A stretch of 64,000 nucleotides of DNA from Casuarius casuarius (Eukaryota; Chordata; Aves; Casuariiformes; Casuariidae): assembly GCA_003342895.1 (NCBI GenBank), contig PTFA01000011.1, forward strand, positions 8,953,081-9,017,080, read 5' to 3'. The number at the start of each line of letters is the position of its first letter. Position 1 is the stretch's first letter. Under the pieces are notes generated by a model. The model ran no database searches. It was not told where the DNA came from and saw only the letters and a program-made list of their open reading frames with translations. Shown one piece after another: positions 35,891 through 49,540 of the stretch. The position numbers and the translations under genes are program-made.

Positions 35891-36871
35891 TGTCTATGCA
35901 CATATTTTTCACTATTTCTGTTTTTAGATGGTAGCTTTAAATCTTTCAGTCTGTAGCTTATGTCATATGCTAACTGGCTTTCTTTGGGTAAAGCTCTCTC
36001 ATGCTGCACAAAATCAGATCTTTGGGTTCCTTTTTAAAGCTCCGCTTTAGGTCAGCAGCAAGCGTTGTACAACTGATAAAATAGCACTGGATGTGCTGAG
36101 TTGCCCCCCCTTGCACTGGAGATATAGGGGCACATCCCTCCTGTGCAGGCGCTGGGAGTGGGAGCTCGCCCTGTCTCCTCTCCCTCGGCCTTCCTCTCTT
36201 CTCCTGCCTCAGCCGGCCACCAGCATGGAAAAGCTGCGTTTTTTTTTGACTCCGCTGAGTAAATTTGAGATATTCTGCTTTGAAGCACAGAGTTGGTAGC
36301 TGCTTTACAACTCTGGGCACCTGCTTTTGTAGACTGAATAAACCAAGAGGCCAGTCAGCATAATTCAGATCCAGGGTCTTATGGAAGAGATCAGAAAAAG
36401 TAACACCTACTGTGCGCTCCTTTGCACACATCACACAGGGACACTACGCACATGCATGTGCCTTCAAGTTCATGCGGTTATTGAGCTTTGCTTGATGTCA
36501 GTAGAAAATTTGAAAATTGGCATTAGCTGATCACCTGCATCTGTAACAGCAAAGGGGACAGCAGTGAGCTTCCCTTCATTTTCCAAATGTACACTGTTCT
36601 GGTCCCTCTTGCTACAGCTGGCTGGATGATTTGCATCTCACTTTTTTCTCTTTTCTGTTTTTATGATAGTGTCTCTAAAACAATTGTGAACCAGCTGAAT
36701 ACTGAGGCTACCAGCTCACGGTATTACCCAGATCTCTCTCTATAACCTGTACATAGCTAAAGTGTCTATTACTGCCTTAAGAACAAATAAGGTATTAAAA
36801 ATATATTTGCTATTTCTGAAACTTACAGAAATGTCAGTAACAACTATGTTGTAACAGTTGGAAAATCCTGA

Positions 36872-36887
36872 TTTTTTTTTTTTTTTT
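36872..36887. repeat. T16 homopolymer
   Basis: Sixteen T residues are followed by CTTTTTG. No recognisable retroposed body flanks it. Confidence 0.9.
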
Positions 36888-37030
36888 CTTTTTGAATAGA
36901 TACTTGCATACTTAGGCACTACATTACAAGAAACTGCAATGAATATCCATTTTGGTTGCATTACACTTTCCCATCAATGACAAAGAGAGATTAACTAAAA
37001 CAATATTTTATTTCTTACTTTAATGGTGAG

Positions 37031-37200
37031 TACATAACATTAATTATATTATTAATCCAACTAGAAACTCTTGTACAAAGCTATTTCAAGCCATTAGTTG
37101 CCCCATTGTAATTGATGGATTACTGCATTACCATTTAATTTAGTATTGTTTTCAAGGCATTACATTCAGTTTCATTCAAGTTAATTGTATAGCCAAATAA
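37031..37200. promoter_or_regulatory. Possible regulatory cluster of homeodomain-type cores
   Basis: Within about 170 bases there are TAATTA and ATTAAT cores near 37040-37055, CCATTAG near 37092, and TGTAATTGATGGATTACTGC at 37108-37127. CATTACCATTTAATTTAG, GGCATTACATT and AAGTTAATTG follow. ATTGATGGATTA resembles a PBX-HOX-type composite site. AT-rich DNA gives such cores by chance, so this is only a candidate. No neighbouring gene is visible to tie it to. Confidence 0.2.
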
Positions 37201-38200
37201 GGAAAGAACTTGCTTCGCAAGCATGAGTAATGCAAGAATGGATTCTTCCTGATCTCAGAAGTATAATGGGATGTGATCCCTACAGCAATTCTCTACAAGA
37301 CCCTCCGGTTAGCATTACCTTGCAATTTATGGCAACAAGAAATGAGGGAATGAACTAGAATAGTGTATGGTATTTGGATTCAGCATTGTGATAGTCTACT
37401 CTGCAAATGGAAATTAACATCAATTATTCAAATCTAGTTATGCTTTCAACCCTCTTAACTGTAGTGTTTTCCATTCAGTGATCAAGCCCAATTCCCTAAA
37501 CATAATAGCAATTATAACTGTGCATCCAGAGGAAAATATACTCTCTTTGGCCCAATTTTCAGTTCTGATATGACCTCTTTATGCTGCTTTTTACACAGAG
37601 GGGTTGTTAAGCCGGAGCAACCATTCTTCTCCTACAGAACGTGTCCCAGGGTGGTAGAGAAACAGACTATCATCATCTTCTTTACAGCTTCAACATAAAA
37701 AACCTAACAGGGATAACACAATGGGTGGGATTCAGCTGCCTAGACACAAGAGTCTAGACCATTTAAGGCCCTTAGCTCTCTGATACACCTTCACAGGTGC
37801 AGCAAACGTGGCATGGGACTTAGGGAAGATCTGTAGAGAGGGAGCTGGAGGAGAGGCTTGAAGCCATACTCTAGGGCATCTAAAATAGCACTGTGTTTAG
37901 GTGCCTGAATTACTCTGGATATGCCTGACAACTGGGACAACTCTTCTGGGCTATGTGAGGTTACATGTAAATTATATTATTCTTGAGGCCGAAAATTGCT
38001 TCACGCACTGAATTGTGTAAGGGTATAATGAAGCTCCTTTCTCCTCAGTGCAATTCCTATTTTTTATCAGAGTAACTTCAATGCAACTCCTGTCTGTCTT
38101 CTGGCTTTTTGTGGCAGAAGCAATGATTCTGGTACGCACCGGGATGGTTTAGTCTGCAAGGGTTTCAGGATTTGACAGTACTGTACCCTTTCCTGCAAAC
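37201..38200. other. Unassigned noncoding DNA with possible old repeat traces
   Basis: No gene is recognised. At 37715-37930 the phrases GGGATTCAGCTGCCTAGACA, CATTTAAGGCCCTTAGCTCT and TTTAGGTGCCTGAATTAC have the feel of an old interspersed repeat with repeated GGTGCCT blocks. I cannot name a family or set boundaries. Confidence 0.35.
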
Positions 38201-38265
38201 AAACAATAAAATAAATATATATTTATTATATACATTATTATTAAATAATAATAATAAATAAAAAG
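38201..38265. repeat. AT-rich low-complexity stretch (AATA units)
   Basis: The stretch is AATAAAATAAATATATATTT followed by TATTATTA and AATAATAATAATAAATAAA units. It is self-complementary in part, as expected for A/T-only sequence. Confidence 0.9.
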
Positions 38266-38459
38266 TAGTATTTATACTGCATGCACAGCTTGGGTGTCTG
38301 TAACTACACTCACATCTGTACTGAGTGGGCAGGAAGCGCCACCTGGGGCTTCATATGAAGTCCCAGTCCTCCCATTATCCTGAATAAGAACGTGGCCAGA
38401 ATGTGCTATGACTCCTTCCCAGCCACCTTCCATGATTACATTTCCACAATATCAGAGTA

Positions 38460-38572
38460 GGAAGACTAGGGACCAGCTGGTGACTTGTCCAGCATAGAGA
38501 AGGTATCTGGGGTGAGGCTCTTGATTTGCAAATTCAGGTCTGTAATTCCTTTGCCTTTAGTACATAGTTGCA
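38460..38572 (-). repeat. MIR-like SINE fragment, antisense
   Basis: Read on the plus strand the blocks follow an inverted MIR: GGTGACTTGTCCAGCATAGA (family GTGACTTGTCCAAGGTCACA), then AAGGTATCTGGGGTGAGGCT (family AAGTCTGTGGCAGAGGCAGG), then TTCAGGTCTG and CCTTTGCCTTTAGTACA (family CCCAGGTCTCCTG...CCAGTGC). The order and spacing are right. The copy is diverged, as expected for a SINE that amplified in early amniotes. Confidence 0.6.
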
Positions 38573-40724
38573 TGAGATGTCAAGATCAATCACATTTTCA
38601 TTGACAGAGAAGAAGGCATTAACTTTTTTGAACCAAGTGGTTAGCCAAAATTGGTATCCTGTGGTTTATATCCATTAGAGATAGAAATAATTGATAAAGT
38701 CAATTCCAAGCTACTTCCTTGCTGTGTTCTTCCTTGTAAAAAAAAAGAGACAAAGTCTCAGTTTTCTGAACATATTAAGAATCAAATCTAGGATTCAATA
38801 TCCTTGGTTACAGTTCAAGCCCATTTCCAGCTAGTATCTAATTTACAACTCTCCCTTTTCAGGTTTTACCACTCATGCTTTTGTAGAACAGTGTAGATGT
38901 TTTCTTGCTACCTTCTCCTTTCCCTGATGTGATGTTTTGGATTCATTTTACAAAAAATCTCAGTCAGTCAAAACTCTTTGGTAAGATTTTAACCAGCGCT
39001 GGCTGGCCTGCATTTGGGCAGTGACTCCTGCTTCAGCTCTCTCTAGCTGAATGCTTTTTTTTTTTGTTCTGAATGAAGGTGGGTTGCTTTGTCAAACATC
39101 TTCAATTAAATTGTAACTTCCCAGTACAATAGTGCAGTGCTATGAATAGTAAGTGACAGGGAAAGGCTTCAAGTTGAAAAAGTGTAATCCTCAGATTGTA
39201 AATGCCTGAGTTTGAGTATTTTAGATGGGAGATTTCATTAGCTACAAAAGGTAACCTTTCTAAAACTGAGATGTTACTTGTTAAATGTATCAGAGATTGG
39301 AACAAGGATTTGGTCTCACGCATCTCTGCTAGCAACATGCAGAAATTGGGGAAATTGACATAGCTGATGCCACCTTTTCCTCATTTTCAAAGATACTCCT
39401 TCACCTCCAAATGATTACCCCAAGATCTGTGCAACGCCTCCTGCAACATAAGCTTCATTTTGAGGAAACAGGGAAGAGATCACTTGTGCATAGGGGATTT
39501 TGGTTTTGTTTCTCTGCAGAGGTGTGATTTTCAAGCTTCGAAAGAATTGGAAATGCTGCTTGACAGGGTGAAGCTCCCATCCCATGCTAACACTTATGCA
39601 GAGTCCATTCATTTTATGAAAAGCTGCAGTTCACGTATACCAAAAGCTTTGCTTTGTATTACTCTACAGATATATGTGGTAGGTTATTTTGTTTGTTATA
39701 ATCAAAGTCTAGGTGTACTGCTAGATGTGTATATATGTTTGTGTTTATTTCTGGTGGTGTGTATTACTGGCATCCGGAAGCTGCTCCACAAGAATTGAGG
39801 TGCATTAACTTACTATAGGGAAACCTGCAGTAATCAGACTGTTGTCCTGAAACCCATGCAGTACAGCACAGTCTGCTCCTTCTAATAGGTGCTATTTTAT
39901 TCATTATTACTTTAGAATGAGAGATGAAGAAAAAAACTGCAACATGTAGGAAATTACTCTAATGGCAGTAGCACATGGGAACATTTGCCATGGGCATTGG
40001 CTGGAGCTAGTTCTCATATATTTATGTCATGATATAATGGCATACTGTAGGCTATTCTTGTGTATGTTCTCATTCTGAGCTCATTTGTCACTTGTCTGTG
40101 TAAATTCAACATCTGTCTCATCTGGGGAAGTTTATACATCTCCTTGCAGTTGACTGTAAACAAATTGCAAGTGCTGCTGGGCAGGTGACAGATAGATGCA
40201 GTTGGTTAGGAAGGCTCTTGCTGTCTCAGTGCAATATGAAAAAATCTACACATTTGAGAAATTCCAGGCTGCTGCTTTCTAGTGTAAAATTTTGGTTATG
40301 AAAGCAGATATTAGATTTGAAAAGGAGACGAGCGAGATTGTGTGGGGAATTGAACTCGTTCATTTTATTCTTAAAAAAAAAAAGTCATAGACACTTAACT
40401 GGCTGGCTACTGTAATTAGTTGCTTTATGCATACTGTGTCAAACGAGCCCAAATGTTGGGACTCGGTTGCTACACCCTGCTAAGGCAGAGCTTGCTTTCT
40501 GATTTTTGGCATACAACAGAATCCGAGCCTTAAGTAGCAGTCACGCAAAGGCCTCAGTCACATATAGCAGGATTGACATGCTCCGATTCTCGCCGCCTGT
40601 AGCATGGCTGCATGCACATGCTGCAGGAGAACTCCTTGCAGCACTGGGGCCTCAGGATACTTCTGCCTCGCTTGATGGAAAACTTTAATAACATACACAA
40701 AATTTATTTGGACATTTTCCTAGC

Positions 40725-40850
40725 ACTCATTTTTGAAGTCAGTGGGAAACACTGACAATTTTGGCATGCCAGCTCTTTATTTATTTCCATGTATTCCACT
40801 GCTATACCTATTGATTTCAGTTGGCATGAGTCACTGTCATTTCTGTAAGC
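40725..40850. repeat. Possible hairpin-type old repeat
   Basis: TGAAGTCAGTGGGA near 40734 and TATTGATTTCAGTTGG near 40808 are diverged, mutually inverted versions of the TGAAGTCAATGGGA/TCCCATTGACTTCA block. That block sits in the arms of several old sauropsid hairpin repeats. The arms are about 70 bases apart and degraded. Confidence 0.3.
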
Positions 40851-41893
40851 ACCTTGGGTTCTTTTAATAAGTGAAAGCAGTATATATAGGTTACTTCTTG
40901 GTGAGCAGTCTCTACCTTTCTATTGTAGAGAAAGATGCTATGCAAAAAGAATAAAAACGGCAAAGCGTAGCTCTTGGTGCACTGCTAAGACAAGACATTA
41001 GCCATATGGTCCCAGAAAGCTGAGCAGTGAGAAAGCAGCTGAGAGTTGGCAGGTTGGGGGTCTTGTTTGTTTTGTTTTGTTTTTCATACTAGACGCTTTT
41101 TTCTTTTTCCCTCTGCTTGCTTAGGGCCCAGTACTGGCCATCACTGAGCATCCATGTTGCTGAAGTGGCTGTGTATAAAGAGGAGCTGCCTCATGCTGTG
41201 TGAGAGCCTCGGGCTGAAGCCTGGGCAGGGAGAACAGGCTCTGCTATCTCCTTTCATATTCAGGGGATAAGGAGGGCCTTACTCCTCCATCCGTCTGCCA
41301 CATCGTGTTGCTGAAGCACTGGCAAAAGAGGCATCACAGGTGTCTGCGCCTCTTTTTCCTCCCTCTCCTGCAGGTGGGAAGGAGCTGAGACTGCCTTGCA
41401 GTTCTGTGTGCAATTGTACTCACCTTTACTGGGGAAAAAATCACATTGTAGTCTTTAAGACCATAGGAAAGGTGTTTGGGGTCATCAAGCACCTTTGCCT
41501 TCTGCCTGGTGTTAGTCATCGATTTATCAAACTCCCTCTTCAGTTAGGCTCCTTGTGCCTACTGCTTCTAGAAATTTGCTCCAAAACAATTCCTCTGGCA
41601 ATCTTCTAATTTTCTGAGCAAGTTTATTCCTGGCCACATTTTATTCCCCTCTGTTCTTGTGCCAAAGACTGTCTTTTAGTGTAAATAGCTTTTCTTTTGA
41701 GCATTTATACCTCTCTTCGCATAACACACATGCATGCAAAATATACATACTTACTTGCATGAAAAGTCAGGTTTTCTCTAAGCTGAATACATAAGCCCTT
41801 TTAGTCCTCATTCTCTTACAAAATCCTCTTTTTTTCTGCTCCAGTTTGAAGCTGTCTTTCTTGAATATATATGGTTAGACATATGCACGGTAT

Positions 41894-41925
41894 CTCTATG
41901 ATACTTCTACTCTATGATATTTCTA
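41894..41925. repeat. 16-bp tandem duplication
   Basis: CTCTATGATACTTCTA is followed immediately by CTCTATGATATTTCTA, with one mismatch. Confidence 0.95.
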
Positions 41926-42614
41926 CATAAATTATCATCAGGGTCTTATACAATGGAGTTAATATTGTGTAACCTATGGAAATATTTTGTTTGCATTGTT
42001 GTACAATCACATTAGCCTCTTTTAAATCAAAAGGCACCAATGGTTCATGTATATCCTGTTTATACATTTCATTGATCCATATAGTTTATGCAGCTAATAT
42101 ACCTGTATTTTCTCCTGAGTCATTTACAACAGATGTTTGTGCATAGCAAGATACAAAACAGGTGGATAAAACAACAGAAAAAATGTAATCCAACACACAG
42201 TATACAATATTAGAGCAATTGGCTCCAGAAACTCATTTCCCCAAAGATGAAATATGTATAGAAAACATCTCTTCCTGGTGCTTTTTGAAAGTACAAATCA
42301 TTATTCATATTAATCTGTTAACTATTTTATATACTATTATATAGCTGCCATGAACCAACACAATTTTTACTTCATTAGCTGAAGAAAGAGTTAATAGCTG
42401 CACTGTATAGAACTTTGAAATATGATGCAGGTCGAAACAAAGGAAATTTTTGTCAGTGATCACTCTGCATCAGCATTTCAGTGCAAATATTCAGAAACAC
42501 TTGTGCTACAGGACAAAAAATACTAGATATTTACTTATTATTATAAATGATGTTACTGTATTGTAATCTGTCCTTTATTACTGATAATTCCAAGCAGCTA
42601 CTCAGTCCAACGCT

Positions 42615-42655
42615 GTGTGGAAATTTGTCATTTTTGTGTGGAAATTGTCATTTTT
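42615..42655. repeat. 21/20-bp tandem duplication
   Basis: GTGTGGAAATTTGTCATTTT(T) is followed by GTGTGGAAATTGTCATTTTT. The second copy lacks one T inside the ATTTG stretch. Confidence 0.95.
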
Positions 42656-42997
42656 ATAACAATAACTTACCTTTTGAATTTATTTTCCATTTTATCCTTT
42701 CCCAAATATTTTCCATAAACTTAAAACTATTCACTACACAGAGGTTATCCACAAATAGTTAAACTAATCTCTGTATTAATTTGTTCCCTTTGCTTATATT
42801 AAATCTGTTAAAATGGAATTTCATTATGATTTTGATTTACAGTAAATATGAGAGGAACTAAAATATATTGTAGGTCTAATACATAAAGTGGTTTGAACTG
42901 ATCCTATTATAACCTTCTGTATTTGTATATTGCTCTAGCAATTCATCCTTAGAATGGAAAAAATACATTGTCAAAAATATTTTAGTTCTTAATTTCC

Positions 42998-43011
42998 TTT
43001 TTTTTTTTTTT
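42998..43011. repeat. T14 homopolymer
   Basis: Fourteen T residues lie within a T-rich stretch. There is no recognisable retroposon body. Confidence 0.9.
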
Positions 43012-46000
43012 CTTATTCTCTGCCTGCAAATCTGCAAATCAGCATTGTTTAGTATGCTGACCATTTCTTTTGGTGAAAAAGTGCATATGTATGTACATAT
43101 ATCTAGATAAATAAGGGTAGCTACCCGAAAGACTGACTATGGATACATTATTTATTATGAATTACTGATGATCTTATAGCTCATGAGTGACAGAGCAAAA
43201 CAGAATGACGCGGTGGTATGAAAGCTCATCAATAACTTGAAGCAATAAATAATGTATTTGTTGTCTGCCAATTGAATATATTTTTTGTGCATTAGTATTT
43301 TTTTCCCAAGTGTTTAATAATTATTTTGGAATGAGGTGGAGAATTGCATCACCTAGATTCAATGAACTATTTAAAAATCTTCATTTTATTCTGTGGAACA
43401 CCTTTGTTTTTGTTTAAATTATACAGAGAGATACTAGACATGAGCAAATATTCTCAATGAATAATTTATTTGAATTTAACCTCCTTTCTACTATTGGAAT
43501 ATTCAAACAATAGGCAACAACTTATTCTGATTCATATATTATTAAAATTTTATTTGACAGATGTCTCTCTGAGTTTTTTGTTTTATGTCTTGACAGGGTT
43601 CATTTGAAAATGGAGCGATGTACTGTAATTCTTTCGAAATAAATGGGACGCTTTTTATCTGATCCTTGATTAGCTATGATTGGCCTCCTGAATCCCATGG
43701 TACTTCTGTGCCCAGCCTGCATGAAAAAACAAGCAGTTCTTACGTATGAGTATTTTACGTGCAGAAGTAAAGGTGAGTTTCTGCCAATTCTCATGCCTGC
43801 AACTCTGAAGTTGCTTTCAGCGAATATATGGGCGAAAAGCTAGTGCAGATGCAGATTTAAGTAACTTCCTCTAAGATTTCAAACATTTTCCCTTGCAGGC
43901 TTTTTTCCATATTCACTCACATTAACTAACTTTAGTTTTGAGGCTTCATGTTTTGTGTCATTTTCTTTTACTCTCCTCTGTAGTGTGTGATCTGACCTTT
44001 CCATCTCAGGGATGCTGAGGCCATGCATGAACTTCCCAGTAGCTGCTGCTTTCACTGTGCAGCAAATGTGACATTAAATGTTGGAGGTGGAGTCACAAAA
44101 CTATTTGGGTGCTACAGCACATCATCTACTCTCACTCATTTCATATTTTTTATAAGGCCAGACCGTTAAATGAATACATCTGTGTAGAAGTATAGTTTGT
44201 GAATCCCAGTCAGACAGAAATGTATAGGCCCAGATGCTCTCCACCTAATTTCAGGCACTTTCCTGAGGATCCTATGTGAGGCTCATGAGGTGAGTCCCAC
44301 TCTCAAAGTGTTTATTTCATTATAGCCACCGCTTTTGGCTCCCTTTGTAGTCAACACGGACAGAGGGAGACAAGAACCATTCAAAGACAACTTGGGTCAC
44401 AAGTGCTCTGAGTTGCTCTCTGGATCATCTCGCTCTGTCTCACCGCTGATCACAGTGGGAAACTAAGAGGCCAAAGGTGGGATTTATAGAACTGAAATGC
44501 AGAAGACATCAGCGATACGGGCATGCAGAGGACATCAATAAAATAGGATTCTCTAGAAAATGATTCATTTTATTCCAGAGCTGTGCAACGCTAATGTGGC
44601 TAACTCGGGAAGAAATGTCTACATTGAAGTTATCTGCATTTAGGTGAAATGAATCGTAGCTTAAGTTAAGTGCCTAAATACAATGAAATCATCCAAATCA
44701 TAATCTTTTTTTTATGCAGTGGAGTATATGTGTATGCATAGTAACAATAAGGACTCAATTCTCTCTAGAGCAGCGAAATTCCTGTTGCGTCACTGGGAGC
44801 AGCTCTACTACCTGCCTTGCTTCTGTTTATTAAGGTTTTCATCATGCCTTGCAGGTGAGATTTATTATTGGACCAAAGTCCAGGCAAAACTTCTGATTTA
44901 AATTTTACTCCAAACTTCAAAATAGGACTTTGAAGGGAAGTAAAACAGCCCCACGCTGACTCTGGTCGGGAGTGTATCCTCTTGATGCAACATGATTCTT
45001 AGCTTTTCTTGATGAGCTCCTGCTGTGCTGGGGCATTTGTTCATAATTAATATGAAATAATACAAGTGATCTAATAAAAAAGAATTTGAGCATATGCCCC
45101 TTTTTCAGAGATTCCCACAAGTGGTTTGTTGAGATATATTTTTGGGGATGTTGGTGACAGGTAGCCTAATAACATCATTTTATTTTCTGACAGAACAGCT
45201 TTTATGGAATCTCATAGAGACAGACTCCCAGCTAGCATAAATTGCAGCTTTCCTCTTGAATTGTCACTGAATTATTGCAGCTGAAGAATTTGGTCCATGC
45301 CTCTTGTTCCTCTCTGACTTTTGCGATTCCTATGTGCCTCATATATCTCTACTTTATTAAATCAAACTGAGAAGGAGGGGCGGGTTCCCTTTGTGCCACT
45401 CCAGAAATACAAAACAAATTAATTGGCCAAAGCAGGCAGGTTTACAGCTGTTTTATGTTGAGAAAAAGGCACAAAGGAGCCAGAAGGTACTATTGAAACT
45501 AGGTCTGTACCTGAATAGTGGCAAGATGTATAAAGGAGTGTATGAATAGTAAATACATTTAGACACAACAGTATGTCTTTTCATGGCCTTTTCCTAGAGC
45601 AGGATTCTATTTCAGTGCTCTTATTCAGTGGAAACAAATCTTTCTTTGAGGAAAAGTTCTGTTCTGAATTCACGTTTGGACTCTGCTCTCTGCTGCGTGA
45701 TGCAGACAGTTCACTCTCCATACCAGAAGGAGCTGTGATGTCGGAGAGTTTGCAGTAAGGGCCTGGTCAGTGTATTTTTGAACTGGAGTAACATGGCAGT
45801 TAACCCTGACTGTAGCTTGACACAGGTGAAAGTTGCTGCTTTTGAATAGCCTAATGCACTTGCGGACATTAAGATCTCCTGCCAGCAGCCCTGCTGTCTT
45901 TAAGGACCTTTTCCTTGGAGGAAGCCCTTTTAATTAGGCTTTGTTCCAGTTCTCAGACTTTAGCTCAAAATAAGTATTCTGAGACTCAGGAGTGAATATA

Positions 46001-47017
46001 CTGCTTTGATATTTTCTTTATTCATAACACCGCTGAAACCCAAACAATAAAAAACGATAACAGCAACTGTAACTAGTTGCATTATGGGAAGAATTTTCTG
46101 ATCAGTTATAATTTATTCTTCATGACACTATTTATCTGATATTCATTCCTTCCCTCTGCTCCCTCCATCCCAGCTCTCAAAAGAAAAAAGGGGTGAAGGA
46201 AGGAAGATGGGCGGGAGTTCACAAGCAAGTGAACCACAGCATCTTAAACAGACCGCAGTCACTGAGGCTACAAATTATATTAGTTGCCAAACAAAAAGAA
46301 GGATGCATCTGCCATCAGCAACAGTGGGGTTAATAAAAATATGTTCCTCTGTACTTAGCTTATTTTACAGATCTCTGTGCTTTTTCAGAATTTCTGTAAT
46401 GAGCATGTTGTGCCTGTCAGGGATTGGCTTCCTCAGTGAAACCTTCACAGCCACTTTCATCCCAAAGTCTCAAACTTCTTGTCAAAACCTGTAATTACCT
46501 CCCAGAGTCAAATCTGCCATTAATCATCTCAGAAATGGTTTTGCAAAGCCTCATCGCTCAGAGTGCTGGAAATGAGTAGAGACCTCCTGTATCTGTGCCA
46601 CCTCTCTGGACTGAGTTGTCCTGTTCTAGGAAAATTGAGAATTAAATAAAATAAGCTTTGCTGAAATAACAAGGCTTTCAAATAATAACACTGTATAAGC
46701 CACTGTGTAATCCAGCTGGCTTTCTTCCTCTTTCACTCCTTTCTTTTCTTCCATCAACAAAGATAGACACATACCTTTCGTCCTCTGCTACAATACAGCT
46801 ATAACAATTAGGGAGGTCATAATGTGCAAAATACTTTTTCCCAGTGTCTGTATTTTGCAAAAAAAAAGAGTCAAAAGGTTAAAAATGGTCTCTTTTTTCT
46901 CCTGTTAGATTCTAAAAAAGCCAAGGTAAAAGATGTATTTGATTTTAAATATTCTACGGGGGGAGAGAGGGAAAGCTTACTTTAAAAAAAAAATTAATCT
47001 TTAATCAGAGTGACTTT

Positions 47018-47072
47018 TCTTTTTCTTTTTGTTCTTCTTCCTTTTTTTTTTTCCTTCTTGCCTTCTCTGTTT
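47018..47072. repeat. Pyrimidine-rich tract
   Basis: T/C-only DNA with CTTTT and TTCTTCTTCC units includes an eleven-T run, interrupted by single Gs. It is simple sequence. Confidence 0.85.
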
Positions 47073-47660
47073 TCACTTTTCTCACTAGGAAAAAGAATCC
47101 TTGGGAGTAGAAGGGAGAAATACTGTTAGTTTAAAATAAAGTTCATAAAAACCACCAGAAAATCACATGAAATGAACGTTATTCTTTTTAAGAGAAAAAG
47201 GTTGTACTTACAAATGGTAATATATATTTAATTCAAGATGTCAGGTAGCCTGAATATTATCATTTAAATAAATACACAACTATTTTAATGAATGTAAAAC
47301 CAGCTAAACACTGCCTTCTCCCATATCATTCACCCCAGTGTGTATATTGAATTAAAGTCAATAAATAACTGACAGTTTCAAGGACAGTAAACCTGTGTCA
47401 TTATAAGCGTTCATCAACCTGAAGTGGATAATTTGCCTGCATATGTAGAAGAATAACATGGACAATTGATGCTCTTTGCAGGGCATTTGCAGGCTGAGAG
47501 CTCTGTGGTCAGGACCACAGCACGATCAGCAGCTGAGCAATGGCCAGCGTTAAAGGGAAGGAGTCCTAGCACTTCTTCCCCACGACCTAGGATTTTCCTC
47601 ACCACCTGGCCAATTTATTTGATTTAATGTGGGTGGACTAAAGGTGAGTTTTAGTCTGTC

Positions 47661-47677
47661 ATTTATTTATTTATTTT
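47661..47677. repeat. ATTT tetranucleotide repeat, short
   Basis: There are four ATTT units in a row. Confidence 0.85.
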
Positions 47678-49540
47678 CCAAAAGAAGTAAACTAAGCTTC
47701 ATGGAAGATATTTATATTTGAGACCAAAATCTGTAGTCTAGTTTTAATATCAAAATGAAGTGAAAAGGTGTCATGGAGGAGCACTGGTACAGCACAGATG
47801 GATGATCAAGTGCTGAACCAGGGAAATAAAGGGCTGCCTCTCCAGCCAGCCTCCAGTGCTTGCCACCAGGCACCGTCGTGCGCCTGCGCTACACTTAGAG
47901 AGGAGTTTGGGCCAGTGTAGAAACACCAAATTGGTTTTGCTGGGGCCCTGTGATGACGTTATGGCTCAAAGGAGCAAGGGGACAGATTTCTGGGTCTACT
48001 CTCCTTCTGGTGGTGCTGCTCTGGCATCTCCATAGTTGAGGGGATCTAGGTGCCTCAGTCGTAACTGGCGTAGCTCAGCACGAGGCTCAAGAGAATAAAA
48101 TTTGGGCAAGAGCTGTTTCTTCGAGGGCCACAGTGTTAAATCTGGTCCCAGATATCCTGTACTCTTGTTGAAGCCATGACAGAGAAATGCAACAGTAACC
48201 CAAATATTCATCCTGCCTTGCATGGGATTTCCCAAGCAGTGGGTTCCCAGTGCTGAGATTCCCCTCGTGTATTTCTAAGCTGTTCTTTTTCTGTAGAAAA
48301 CGTGGAATTTTAAAAGCTGAGGCTGTGCCATCTCTTTGAGACATTGGGATCCTGATTTGCATCTGATGATATCTTTCTGAAATTCAGAACTCATCTGGAG
48401 TTTTGTTTCTAAATCCATGGCTATGATTGGATTTAGAGAAGGCACTGGTTAGAAGAATGGTATTAAAAATTTCACTGTCCGAGTGGCTAAAGGTTTTATT
48501 GGCATTTGTAGACAGGTCAGAGGAAGGGGATGCATGAAACAGCAGAAGAAAGGAAGGGGACCATGGCATCTGTAAGATGGACACTGCGGAAGTTCTGCTA
48601 GAATAGAGATAACTGATTTGCTTTTGAATAACTGTTTAAGGATAAGCATAAGGCTACCTGTAAAATGATTATTCAGTGCAGGCCAAATATTAGGGAAGAT
48701 AATGAGAAGGTCAGTTAGTGAGTCAAGAGAACTTAGGAGGATGAGCCTGCTGCAGTTTGTTGTGATTCCTGAAATGAATATCACATGGGAGATACGCAAC
48801 TGGACATGTGTTAGAAATTTAGATTTTTGACTTGTATCTTTAAAAATGAAAGGGAGTATAATTTTCTCTTATTTGCTGATGGTAGGTGAAGCAAAAAGAA
48901 AAAAAGGTTTAATATAGGTAAAGATCATAATTATACTCAGGGATCACCAAGTTCATGATTCCAGCCATTTTCTCCCCCCCATGACCTCTGAAATTTGTCT
49001 CATTTTCTGTCGAATCCTGCACAAAAAGACCCTTGATTTTGTGTAGGCTTTTCTCTCTCTCTAGCCAGGTAATTCCCCTATGGTTCCACCCCTCTTTACA
49101 CTGCTTCACTCCCTGAGACGGCTCCCAGGTCCTGCCTTACTTCAGTGACTGGGCTCCTTTTCCCATCACTGGGGGTTGTCTCTCCTTACCCCCTACTCCC
49201 TGGCTGCTGCATTGCTTCTGCCTTGAAAACTGCACCCCCTTTTTTTTCAGCAATTCTGGGATCAAAAATCTAATCAGCCTGTTTTCTGATCTCTGCTGAT
49301 CTGTCTCTCTGCTCTATCAAGGCCTGTTTTCCACTTGAAAGGGTAAACCTCTCTCTGTTCCTTCCAACAGCATTTCTACTGACAGCAAGGGAGAACCATG
49401 AGGCTGTGACTACAAAACCCTGTTACTCCACTAAGAATGCTAGGCAAAATTTAGTGTGGCTATTAAATTAGGTTTTGAAGCAGTGATTTGAGTCCTTTTC
49501 TTCTGTGTGTATGCATTTTGCCAATATTTTTCTGTGCCTA

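Larger units (their letters stand above)
29201..37030. other. Unassigned noncoding DNA
   Basis: No gene is recognised. The DNA is AT-rich with T-rich stretches at about 30770-31240, and several overlapping short open frames there show no familiar domain. A 154-codon minus-strand frame at 35970-36434 overlaps a GC-richer, pyrimidine-rich patch (36100-36220). It has no recognised domain and no supporting splice structure. Confidence 0.55.
38573..49540. other. Unassigned noncoding DNA
   Basis: No gene or RNA is recognised. GC-richer patches lie at about 41100-41430 and 47840-48070. The 116-codon minus-strand frame at 48449-48799 and the 112-codon plus-strand frame at 39460-39798 have no known domain and are treated as chance. 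A stretch at 44220-44680 contains phrases (CCACCTAATTTCAGGCACTT and TAAGTGCCTAAATAC) hinting at very old repeat sequence, but without a definable unit. Confidence 0.55.

Noticed and set aside
35970..36434. 154-codon minus-strand open frame with overlapping plus-strand frame
   Set aside because: It sits over a GC-richer, pyrimidine-rich patch where stops are rare on both strands. No domain is recognised.
48449..48799. 116-codon minus-strand open frame
   Set aside because: The translation has no motif I can tie to a LINE, retrovirus or host protein. The length is within chance for this much sequence.
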